From NCBI GenBank assembly GCA_002352635.1, contig DEIT01000173.1, positions 1 to 7,531 of the forward strand: DNA of 7,531 bases, given 5' to 3'. A program made the translations under genes and the position numbers. Source of the stretch: Hyphomicrobiaceae bacterium UBA2767 (GTDB lineage Bacteria; Pseudomonadota; Alphaproteobacteria; Rhizobiales; Methyloligellaceae). Shown piece after piece: positions 1-6,210 of this stretch; the stretch's first letter is position 1, and every line of letters begins with the position of its first letter. Below the pieces are notes generated by a model. That model made no database searches and was not told where the DNA came from. It was given only the letters and a program-made list of their open reading frames with translations.

Positions 1-1
1 C

Positions 2-316
2 CGACTGGATTTGTCGACAAACGCTCCCGATATCTGGACTGCGCTCCACAAGGATGAAACGCCGCCCCAGCCAAGGACACCCGGCGAAACCAACCAGCTT
101 ATCGTCTATCGGTCCGACGGGATGGCGGCATTCCGTCCCCTGTCTTCGGATGAAGCAATGATGTGGGACGAAGCCGCAAAATGCGTGCGCTTTTCCATAC
201 TCTGCGAGATGCTCTCCATTTATGGTGGGGAAGAGAATGCAGCCGCACGTGCAGCCAGTTACCTGCAAGGATGGATCAATACCGGCCTGCTGACCAGTGT
301 TGAAGTCGAGGACTAG
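2..316 (+). CDS. HvfC/BufC-like protein, C-terminal part (5' end outside the window)
   Basis: The frame is open to the left edge, so this is probably the end of a longer gene. A TTG at 11 could start a 101-residue protein, but no ribosome site can be seen before it. The visible part starts with PDIWTALHKDE, then a Pro-rich linker, LIVYRSDGMAAFRPLSSDE, and a helical end finishing in YLQGWINTGLLTSVEVED. From memory this follows the C-terminal domain of HvfC/BufC (DUF2063) proteins: an IW-A motif, an Arg-containing strand, a short helical domain and a final 'L..W...GL'. Family members work with DUF692/MNIO enzymes, recruiting or presenting the precursor peptide in bufferin (copper-binding RiPP) clusters. 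That role is inferred here, since neither the enzyme nor the precursor is in view. The TAG stop at 314-316 overlaps the stop of the convergent gene by 4 bp. A stand-alone protein of unknown function remains possible. Confidence 0.6.
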   Translation, partial: RLDLSTNAPDIWTALHKDETPPQPRTPGETNQLIVYRSDGMAAFRPLSSDEAMMWDEAAKCVRFSILCEMLSIYGGEENAAARAASYLQGWINTGLLTSVEVED

Positions 317-1770
317 AATTCACCTGAAAAATCAGACGCCAGCCGCCCCCGCAAATCCTCGATCGCCCGGAAGCAGTCGACGAGATAATCCCGCTCTCGC
401 TTGGACAGATTGGCCTTGGGCACGAAATTGCCGACCTTTTTTTCCGCCCGGAAGTCAGCCAGCTGCTGGCGCAGCATCAGGTGTGTGATGTGGTTGAGCC
501 CCCCGCTCAGATAGTCATACTGATCATCGTCAATGGCATCGCATTCGCGCAATTCCGTCAGGCGCTTGAGTGTTGATGTTGCGGAGATGCCATGCTTGAG
601 CGCAAGCAACCGGGCAGACTCAACAAGCGGCAGGGTGCCGGAGTATTTCAGATTGATAAGCCCTTTGCGGCCCTCTTCGGTTTCCGTCACAAGGCGGCCG
701 AACCACCCAAGCGCTACTTTGTGGTCTTCCTGGATGGCGAACATATCCTTGAGGAAACCCGGATTGCGCGTCCCCATTTCGGTGACGAAGTCTCTCAATT
801 CTTTGGCAAATCCGGCATCTCCGAATGCGTGCGCATAGTCGAAGAAGATATCGCAATAACGCAATGTCGCCGGTGACCGCGAGCTCATCCAGTACGCCAC
901 TTGGTCGCGCCATTGGGTACGCGTCTTGCGCCACACGGGGTTAGTCGCCATTACGCAACCGCGGCACAGCGGAAGCCCGACCGCGTCAAGATCCTTCGTC
1001 ATCCGTTCAGCAAGCGCGATGAAGAACGGATCGATGCGGCGATGATCCTTGTCGGGGTAATCGTCGAGGATGAACGCATTGTCCTGGTCAGGAAACAGGA
1101 AATTCTCACCCCGCCCGCCGGATCCCAGAATGATCAGGGAAAACGGAACCGGCGGCTTGCCCCATTTCTTTTCGGACTCCATTTCCTCAAGACGCTTACG
1201 CAGGATACGACGATGAATATCGCAGTTGATTTCCGTCAGCAGGGCTTGGACGTCCGGCACCGGCACATTGTCTTCAAACAATGCCTCGGCCAGTGAGACC
1301 TGCGCCTCTTTTACCCCACGCAAACCCTTGGTGGTTGCCTCGTGGGTGAGCATGCGCATGAGTTCAAGCGTCTCCTCCGACAGGAACGATAATGCTTCAC
1401 TCAGCGAAAGCATGCCGCATACCAACCCCTCTTCGTTAAGAACGGGGATGTGGCGCAGCGACCGGCGGCGCATGAACGCGACCGCGTGGTAGAGGTACTC
1501 GGTATTCTGGATGGAGATCACCGGCGCGGTCATGACGTCGGATACCAGCGTCTCCGGTTTGACCCGGAAGGCAATCCGTCGTGTCACATCCTGCTCGGTG
1601 ACTATGCCGACCGGCCGCCAATTGTCATCAACAACCACCGCGCTGCTTGCCGTCTCGCTCTCCATACGCGAGACCAATTCCTTGACGTTTGTGTCGGGAG
1701 ACACGCAAACCGGCGGATCGCCCAAACGGTCCTTTACAAGACGGCGGAAGATTTCGGTCTGTGTGCTCAT
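313..1770 (-). CDS. CBS-pair / DUF294 putative nucleotidyltransferase, 485 aa
   Basis: A cytosolic, apparently regulatory protein. Two CBS domains come first (about residues 14-70 and 75-132), a module that usually binds adenosyl ligands. A helical linker leads to a GlnD-like nucleotidyltransferase fold (DUF294), then a helical substrate-binding domain (DUF294 C-terminal, about 345-480). The catalytic signature GSGGRGENFLFPDQDN spans residues 216-231, with G216-S217 and the metal-binding pair D228 and D230 intact. D307 or D311 is the probable third acidic residue. The enzyme therefore looks active, but its target is unknown. Many relatives carry an N-terminal cyclic-nucleotide-binding domain and exceed 600 residues; here it is absent and the protein begins almost directly with CBS. 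The start is supported by AGGGG at 1777-1781, six bases before ATG. It lies 75 bp downstream of the transporter gene in the same direction and ends against the convergent HvfC-like gene. No HEPN-type partner is adjacent, so a MNT/HEPN toxin pair is unlikely. Confidence 0.88.
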   Translation of the reverse strand: MSTQTEIFRRLVKDRLGDPPVCVSPDTNVKELVSRMESETASSAVVVDDNWRPVGIVTEQDVTRRIAFRVKPETLVSDVMTAPVISIQNTEYLYHAVAFMRRRSLRHIPVLNEEGLVCGMLSLSEALSFLSEETLELMRMLTHEATTKGLRGVKEAQVSLAEALFEDNVPVPDVQALLTEINCDIHRRILRKRLEEMESEKKWGKPPVPFSLIILGSGGRGENFLFPDQDNAFILDDYPDKDHRRIDPFFIALAERMTKDLDAVGLPLCRGCVMATNPVWRKTRTQWRDQVAYWMSSRSPATLRYCDIFFDYAHAFGDAGFAKELRDFVTEMGTRNPGFLKDMFAIQEDHKVALGWFGRLVTETEEGRKGLINLKYSGTLPLVESARLLALKHGISATSTLKRLTELRECDAIDDDQYDYLSGGLNHITHLMLRQQLADFRAEKKVGNFVPKANLSKRERDYLVDCFRAIEDLRGRLASDFSGEF

Positions 1771-1793
1771 CGCTTACCCCTAACACCCGGAAT

Positions 1794-1821
1794 ACAATAT
1801 CCATTTGAGTGCCCGCGGCAA
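1794..1821 (-). promoter_or_regulatory. Candidate sigma70-like promoter for the CBS/DUF294 gene
   Basis: On the minus strand TTGCCG (complement of 1816-1821) and TATTGT (complement of 1794-1799) are separated by 16 bp. Each hexamer matches the sigma70 consensus at four of six positions. A start near 1787 would leave a short leader with the AGGGG ribosome site. The match is weak and could be chance; the alternative is read-through from the transporter gene 75 bp upstream. No convincing terminator hairpin was seen in this gap. Confidence 0.25.
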
Positions 1822-1845
1822 TGGCAGTTCGCTCCTACACATTGC

Positions 1846-3360
1846 TTACGTTGCCCGGCGGCCAAACAGTAGAATAACGGCGAACGGCACCACAAACCCG
1901 ATCAGAACCGCCGTGACCACCAGAAGCGGAACCTCGGCATACTGACCCCGGTCAATGGCAAAGATCCAATTGAGGTATTTGGTCTGAAGCTGGCCGGCTA
2001 CCAATGCCAGGTTCATGAGTGACGCCATCAGCGCAAACCATGTGGCACGCCGGCCGGCCGGCGCATGGATGGCAATGAGCGTCAGCATGGGAATCATCGA
2101 AAGCTGGGCGAAAGGCGACTCCGCAGCTGTATTGATCAGCGCGATGGTGCGGGCGCCAAAGCCGAACATCTCCTCTGTCCAAAGATCAATACGGTATACG
2201 AGCCCGACATTGGGCAGCGACAGGACAGTGTAAAGAACCGTCAGGACCAGCAGCACGGTCGCCACTGGGCGGCGGGTGATCGTGTCCGCCAGCAGCCAGG
2301 TACCCGCCATGGCGAGCCCTGCACCAATCTGTGCCAGCGTGCCATAAAACGCCTCGTCGAAACCGAGAGTGTCGATAGTGAACCAGGTATAGCCCTCGCC
2401 GACACCGGGCGATGAACGGAACACAAAGATGATGAGCGCTGCAAAGAAGATCTTGCGCCGTGTATCGCCGTCCAGATCGGACGTAACCCTGACCAGCATG
2501 GCAATGACCACGCACATCGAAATCAGGAAAATAAACTCCTGACTGTAGGGAACACCTGTCAGGCCGACGCCAGCGACGACAGCGCCGAAGGCAAACCCTC
2601 CGCCGAGGATGCGCCAGTCGATCGGCTTGGAAGGCACCTTCTCCAGCCGCACCAGCATGGCGCCGGTGACAGAAATGGCAGGCACCATAAGGCCCAGCAG
2701 AAATACCGTCTGATAGGAGTAGACTTTGGCCAGCAAACCACCCAGGCCGGCAACTGCAAAAATCCCGAAGGAGAGCGCCAATCGCCCGAGCACCTGCACC
2801 ATGCCGAGGTCATGCTCGATTTCTTTCTTTGGCCGAGGGGTTCCATCCGGTTTTTCGCGATCCACGACCTCGGTGCTCATGGCGTCGGCCACCACGTCCT
2901 GAAGCACGATGCCGATCACGACGGCGAGCTTGGCGGCAATATAGAGAGAATCAAGGCTGTATGCCGGGAACCAGTCTCCGGCAGCACCGGCAAGGACCAG
3001 CAGCCCCGCCGCGACGAGGGACGCTCCCATGAATACATAGATGCGCCGCTGTGAGCCGAACAGCGGGACAGAGTCGACGATCTGGCCGAAAACCATCTTG
3101 ATGGTCCAGGGCAGCGTCAGCCACACGGCGAGCGCGGCGAGGTCCGCCGGCGTCATGCTCAGCGCCTGCTTGATCCAGAAGCTCTCCGCAATCCCGACAA
3201 GACCGAGCGCACCATAGGCGAAATAGACCATCAGCAGCGGCAAATAGCGCAGCCGCATGGCCTTGACCGGGGCAACGACAGCCGCTTTGAGGCGATCGGA
3301 CAAAGTCCGGGCCGGAGGCGCTGCGGCGACTTTCGTGCCTGAAGCATTCGATTGGGACAT
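1846..3360 (-). CDS. BT1/folate-biopterin-type MFS transporter, 504 aa
   Basis: An inner-membrane carrier of the major facilitator superfamily with about 12 hydrophobic segments after a cytoplasmic N-terminus of about 38 residues. Several stretches match the BT1 (folate-biopterin transporter, FBT) family as I know it: YFAYGALGL (46-54), PWTIKMVFGQIVDSVPLFG (84-102) followed by RR, the acidic QDVVADAMSTEVV (154-166), a Pro-Gly then YTWF and LGF...FYG motif around 318-340, and a late P...A...AP-GRRATWFAL..S-MNL block (about 424-451). FBT members are known from trypanosomatids, plants and cyanobacteria, where folates and pterins are carried. The bacterial substrate here cannot be read from sequence. 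The start ATG has only a weak ribosome site (GGAA about 9 bases upstream). It lies 64 bp after the transferase and 75 bp before the CBS/DUF294 gene, all on the same strand. A general MFS permease with another substrate is the alternative. Confidence 0.85.
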   Translation of the reverse strand: MSQSNASGTKVAAAPPARTLSDRLKAAVVAPVKAMRLRYLPLLMVYFAYGALGLVGIAESFWIKQALSMTPADLAALAVWLTLPWTIKMVFGQIVDSVPLFGSQRRIYVFMGASLVAAGLLVLAGAAGDWFPAYSLDSLYIAAKLAVVIGIVLQDVVADAMSTEVVDREKPDGTPRPKKEIEHDLGMVQVLGRLALSFGIFAVAGLGGLLAKVYSYQTVFLLGLMVPAISVTGAMLVRLEKVPSKPIDWRILGGGFAFGAVVAGVGLTGVPYSQEFIFLISMCVVIAMLVRVTSDLDGDTRRKIFFAALIIFVFRSSPGVGEGYTWFTIDTLGFDEAFYGTLAQIGAGLAMAGTWLLADTITRRPVATVLLVLTVLYTVLSLPNVGLVYRIDLWTEEMFGFGARTIALINTAAESPFAQLSMIPMLTLIAIHAPAGRRATWFALMASLMNLALVAGQLQTKYLNWIFAIDRGQYAEVPLLVVTAVLIGFVVPFAVILLFGRRAT

Positions 3361-3424
3361 CAGGCCAATTCCATCGCAGACGAAATTCTATCGGCAAGTG
3401 AATGCGGACCGGACAATCAGCGCA

Positions 3425-4048
3425 CTATTGTTCGTCAGCCAATGCACGTTTGACCGCTTCGCGTTCCGCCACCCGCCGCCTGTGGTCGATGATCTTGGGA
3501 ATACGGTCGGGATCGACACCATCGCCTTCGAGCCATTGCGCCAGCGTGAACAGGTAGGGATCACAGATCGTGTAATTCTCTCCCATGACCCAAGGCCCTT
3601 GCAGCATATCACTCTCGATCATGTCGAAACATGCACCCACGGTTTCGGGCACCTTGCGCTGCATCGCGGCAATGGAGTGAGCATCGTCCGCATCGACCCA
3701 CCGGTGACCACGCATTCGATTGGCGTGTGCGACATGCACTGTCGAACATAGATAGCTGTTGAACGACTGCACCTGGGCGAACGCGAAGGGATCATCGAGC
3801 TGTGCAAGACCTGCTCCCGAAAAACTCTGACAGATGAAGGCAAGAATAGCCGGTGTCTCGGTCAGGATGCCCTGGTCTGTTACCAATGCCGGGACGCGGC
3901 CTTTCGGATTGATTTTCAAATAGTCTGGCTTGCGTTGGCTCTCGGCCTTGAAGTCGATGCGTACCGTCTCATAAGTGGCACCGACTTCCTCAAGGACGAT
4001 ATGCGAAGCAAGCGCACAAGTGCCCGGTGCATAAAAAAGCGTAAGCAT
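3425..4048 (-). CDS. Glutathione S-transferase, beta-class-like, 207 aa
   Basis: Cytosolic enzyme expected to conjugate glutathione to electrophiles or reduce small peroxides and disulfides. The N-terminal thioredoxin-like domain (about 1-78) has the beta-class signature APGTCALASHI with Cys11 where bacterial beta enzymes carry their reactive cysteine; the Ser that commonly follows is Ala12 here. The glutathione site shows the cis-proline of GRVPAL (P53) and the E64-T65 pair that holds the gamma-glutamyl group. The helical C-terminal domain (about 85-207) contains H105 and H108, near the His used by beta enzymes, and the capping box TICD (160-163). Length is typical. The ATG at 4048 is preferred over an in-frame TTG at 4060 because a strong ribosome site lies between them. 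It is transcribed away from the acyl-CoA operon across a 163-bp gap and may lead the leftward gene set. The electrophile substrate is unknown. Confidence 0.9.
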   Translation of the reverse strand: MLTLFYAPGTCALASHIVLEEVGATYETVRIDFKAESQRKPDYLKINPKGRVPALVTDQGILTETPAILAFICQSFSGAGLAQLDDPFAFAQVQSFNSYLCSTVHVAHANRMRGHRWVDADDAHSIAAMQRKVPETVGACFDMIESDMLQGPWVMGENYTICDPYLFTLAQWLEGDGVDPDRIPKIIDHRRRVAEREAVKRALADEQ

Positions 4049-4050
4049 TT

Positions 4051-4058
4051 CTTTCCTC
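4051..4058 (-). promoter_or_regulatory. Ribosome binding site deciding the transferase start
   Basis: On the minus strand the bases read GAGGAAAG, ending three bases before the ATG at 4048; AGGA is spaced five bases from the ATG. A TTG start at 4060 would place this ideal site inside the coding region and adds only MRKE, which beta-class transferases do not have. The ATG at 4048 is therefore the better start. Confidence 0.75.
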
Positions 4059-4189
4059 AATCATTGCGTGCAGGTCATTATTATTCAATCAGGTTGGGAC
4101 GTAGCATCCGATGTCCCGTGCCCGCAATTGTTAAACGGACCTTGCTCTCTCCTCGCTTCTTTGCTGATCTCTATGCTTGGTGATCAAAC

Positions 4190-4201
4190 CTGAACCTTCA
4201 G
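4190..4201. repeat. Perfect 12-bp inverted repeat just before the SDR start
   Basis: The sequence CTGAACCTTCAG has two 5-bp arms around a CC. It ends 10 bp before the TTG start and touches the purine-rich ribosome site. It could be an operator half, a small hairpin affecting initiation, or chance. It is too short to decide by eye. Confidence 0.3.
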
Positions 4202-4211
4202 AGAGAATTCC

Positions 4212-4985
4212 TTGAACGTCACGAACCCATTTAACCTGACTGGCCGCACTGCTCTTGTTACCGGAGCCTCGTCCGGCCTCGGTCGGCACTTCGCTCAGGT
4301 TTTGGCCGGCGCGGGTGCAAAAGTGGCACTTGCCGCGCGGCGAACCGAACGGCTCAAGGAAACGGTCGCAGCGATTGAATCTGGAGGCGGCGCGGCGCTG
4401 GCTGTTGAACTTGACGTCACCGATTCGCAGGCTATTGCGCCGGCATTCGACAAGGCTGAAGACACATTGGGTCCGGTGACAATTGTAGTGCCCGCAGCCG
4501 GTGTAAACGTCCGGAACTTTTTCACCGATACGGAAGAAGAAGACTGGCGACATGTGATGGGCACCAATCTTGATGGCGTATGGCGCACCTGCCGTGAAGC
4601 GGCGAAGCGCATGCAGTCGCATGAAACCGGCGGATCAATCGTCAATATCGCCTCGGTGCTTTCCTTTAGCGTGATCAAATCCGTGTCGTCCTACGCGACA
4701 TCAAAAGCCGCGATCGTCCAGCTGACCCGCGCGATGGCTCTTGAGCTTGCCCGCGACCATATCCGCGTGAACGCGCTCGCGCCGGGTTATTTCTCAACCG
4801 AGCTGAATGAAGACTATCTCAAGAGCGAACAGGGGCAGCGGCTGATCGAGAAATTCCCCATGAAGCGCGTGGGGGAATTGAGCGAACTCGACGGAGCATT
4901 ACTGCTGCTTGCCTCGAACGCCGGATCGTTTATCACAGGTGCGATTATTCCCGTCGATGGCGGCGCGCTCCTTTCAATGAATTAG
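4212..4985 (+). CDS. SDR-family NAD(P)H oxidoreductase (LvaD/FabG-like), 257 aa
   Basis: A classical short-chain dehydrogenase/reductase with one Rossmann domain. The cofactor loop TGASSGLG is at 17-24, and R43-R44 after the second strand suggests NADP(H). The catalytic set N119, S148, Y161 and K165 is complete (YATSK), followed by APGYFSTEL and a C-terminal VDGGALL. The usual NNAG motif reads PAAG at 94-97, an uncommon variant. The start is TTG at 4212: an in-frame TGA lies 21 bp upstream and no other start codon comes between, and AGAGAGAA at 4200-4207 acts as ribosome site. It is the first gene of the operon and ends 11 bp before the acyl-CoA dehydrogenase. By analogy with LvaD of the levulinate pathway it may interconvert a 4-oxo- and 4-hydroxyacyl-CoA; this is inference. 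A 3-hydroxyacyl-CoA or 3-oxoacyl-ACP reductase is the main alternative, because SDR substrate cannot be assigned from motifs. Confidence 0.92.
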   Translation: MNVTNPFNLTGRTALVTGASSGLGRHFAQVLAGAGAKVALAARRTERLKETVAAIESGGGAALAVELDVTDSQAIAPAFDKAEDTLGPVTIVVPAAGVNVRNFFTDTEEEDWRHVMGTNLDGVWRTCREAAKRMQSHETGGSIVNIASVLSFSVIKSVSSYATSKAAIVQLTRAMALELARDHIRVNALAPGYFSTELNEDYLKSEQGQRLIEKFPMKRVGELSELDGALLLLASNAGSFITGAIIPVDGGALLSMN

Positions 4986-4996
4986 AGACTTGTTTC

Positions 4997-6205
4997 ATGA
5001 TCAATTTCACCCTCTCCCCGGAAATTGAAGACGTGCGCCAGCACACCCGGGCCTTTGTCGCGGAGCATATTCTTCCTCTTGAGGAGGATCCCGCAAACTA
5101 CGACGAGCACGAGAACATCCGCCTCGACCTGTGCGATCAAGTGCGCGCGAAGGTGAAAGAGGCCGGGTTGTGGTGTCCGCAGGTTCCCAAAGAACGTGGC
5201 GGTATGGGCCTGCCCTTCGTTGGCCAGGCGGTCATGTATGAGGAGGCCAACTATTCGATCTTCGGTCCCGTCTGCTTCAACTGTGCGGCACCTGATGATG
5301 GGAATATGCGGGTGCTGAACCAGATCTGCACCGAAGAGCAAAAGGAAAAGTGGCTGCAACCGATCATAGACGGCAACACACGCGGCGCCATCGTGATGAC
5401 CGAACCGCATCCCGGCGGCGGTTCCGATCCCACCATGATCCGCACCAGCGCCACACCGAAAGGCAATGGCGACACATGGGTGGTGAACGGGCATAAATGG
5501 TTCATCACAGGCGCGGGCGTCGCCGATCATTTCATCCTGATCGCCCGCACCTCCGATGAGCCACGCCGCCAACTCACCGCCTTCATGGTGCACCGGGATA
5601 CGCCGGGCTTCGAGTTGGTGCGCAAGGTGCCCATCATGGGGCCGGAAGAACATGGCGGGCATTGCGAACTTACGTTCACCGACATGGAAATTCCGGATGA
5701 AAACCGGTTGCTGGAAGTGGGGCGCGGCATGAAGGTTGCGCAGACACGGCTCGGTCCTGCTCGCCTCACCCACTGCATGCGTTGGCTCGGACTGTCAGCG
5801 CGCTGCATGAAAATCGCGCAGGACTACATCAATGTGCGTGAAGGCTTTGGCATAAAGCTCGCTGACCGGGAGTCAGTCCAGCTGATGATGGGGGATATGG
5901 CCAAGGAAATACACATCGGCCGTCTCTTGGTGATGAACGCCGCGTGGACGCTCGACCAGGGAGATTTCGCGCGCAAGGAAGTCTCCATGGCCAAAGTCCA
6001 TTGCGCCAACATGCTGCACAAGGTCGTGGATACAGCGATCCAGCTCAATGGCGCGCGCGGCTATTCCAAGGACACGATCCTCGAATGGATTTATCGCTAC
6101 GCCCGTCAGGCACGCATCCTTGATGGCGCGGACGAAGTGCATAAGATGGTGCTCGCCAACGCCTACCGCGCCGAGGGCCGCGACTTCTGGAGCTGGGGCA
6201 CCTAA
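4997..6205 (+). CDS. Acyl-CoA dehydrogenase of the ACAD10/11 - LvaC type, 402 aa
   Basis: A full-length FAD-dependent acyl-CoA dehydrogenase: helical N-terminal domain (about 1-125), beta domain with MTEPHPGGGSDP (134-145) and the flavin-contacting HKWFITGAG (166-174), and a helical C-terminal domain. NCAAPDDGNM (95-104) and RILDGADEVHKM (373-384) resemble the ACAD10/ACAD11 and LvaC branch rather than ordinary fatty-acid dehydrogenases. In medium-chain enzymes the catalytic Glu lies in YEGT near the C-terminus; the matching residue here appears to be Asp376 of LDGADE (codon 6122-6124). For LvaC and ACAD10/11 the known reaction is conversion of a 4-phosphoacyl-CoA, through phosphate loss, to an enoyl- or 3-hydroxyacyl-CoA. 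The same role is inferred here because the kinase gene follows only 5 bp downstream. The ribosome site is weak, so translation may depend on coupling to the SDR gene. A conventional dehydrogenase on a branched or aromatic acyl-CoA is the alternative. Confidence 0.92.
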   Translation: MINFTLSPEIEDVRQHTRAFVAEHILPLEEDPANYDEHENIRLDLCDQVRAKVKEAGLWCPQVPKERGGMGLPFVGQAVMYEEANYSIFGPVCFNCAAPDDGNMRVLNQICTEEQKEKWLQPIIDGNTRGAIVMTEPHPGGGSDPTMIRTSATPKGNGDTWVVNGHKWFITGAGVADHFILIARTSDEPRRQLTAFMVHRDTPGFELVRKVPIMGPEEHGGHCELTFTDMEIPDENRLLEVGRGMKVAQTRLGPARLTHCMRWLGLSARCMKIAQDYINVREGFGIKLADRESVQLMMGDMAKEIHIGRLLVMNAAWTLDQGDFARKEVSMAKVHCANMLHKVVDTAIQLNGARGYSKDTILEWIYRYARQARILDGADEVHKMVLANAYRAEGRDFWSWGT

Positions 6206-6209
6206 CCCC
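6195..6209 (+). other. Short GGGG/CCCC stem across the dehydrogenase stop and kinase start
   Basis: GGGG at 6195-6198 can pair with CCCC at 6206-6209 around a 7-base loop that contains the TAA stop. The stem ends two bases before the kinase ATG at 6211, and GGGG is also the best nearby ribosome site. Ribosomes finishing the dehydrogenase would open it, which suggests coupling. Four base pairs are few, so this is tentative. Confidence 0.25.
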
Positions 6210-6210
6210 G

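Larger units (their letters stand above)
4049..4211. promoter_or_regulatory. Divergent control region between transferase and acyl-CoA operon
   Basis: These 163 bp separate the two diverging transcription units and must hold the promoter of the plus-strand operon and probably that of the leftward genes. An AT-rich patch at 4077-4088 reads AATAATAA on the minus strand and could be a -10 element for the transferase. TATGCT at 4172-4177 is a possible plus-strand -10, but no good -35 sits at the right distance from either. TGATCA at 4181-4186 is a 6-bp palindrome. No regulator gene lies beside the region inside the window. Confidence 0.5.

Noticed and set aside
313..1770. MNT/HEPN-like toxin-antitoxin or defence nucleotidyltransferase
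   Set aside because: The protein is large with CBS and substrate-binding domains, and no small HEPN partner gene is adjacent.
901..1872. Several plus-strand open frames of 88-140 codons
   Set aside because: They are antisense to the conserved CBS/DUF294 gene, mutually overlapping, and have no recognisable motifs.
2048..2063. Perfect 16-bp GC-only palindrome
   Set aside because: It encodes the conserved APAGRRA stretch of the transporter on the minus strand. Alternating Pro, Ala, Gly and Arg codons in GC-rich DNA produce it readily, and it lies inside a gene.
3361..3424. Possible terminator or small gene between transferase and transporter
   Set aside because: No stable hairpin with a T-run and no start with ribosome site and sensible frame was found in these 64 bp.
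4049..4060. TTG start at 4060 for the glutathione transferase
   Set aside because: The strong GAGGAAAG site lies between it and the ATG at 4048, and the extra four residues do not fit the family's N-terminus.
4982..5773. 263-codon open frame on the minus strand
   Set aside because: It lies entirely opposite the well-conserved acyl-CoA dehydrogenase, shows no recognisable domain, and is explained by codon bias in GC-rich DNA.
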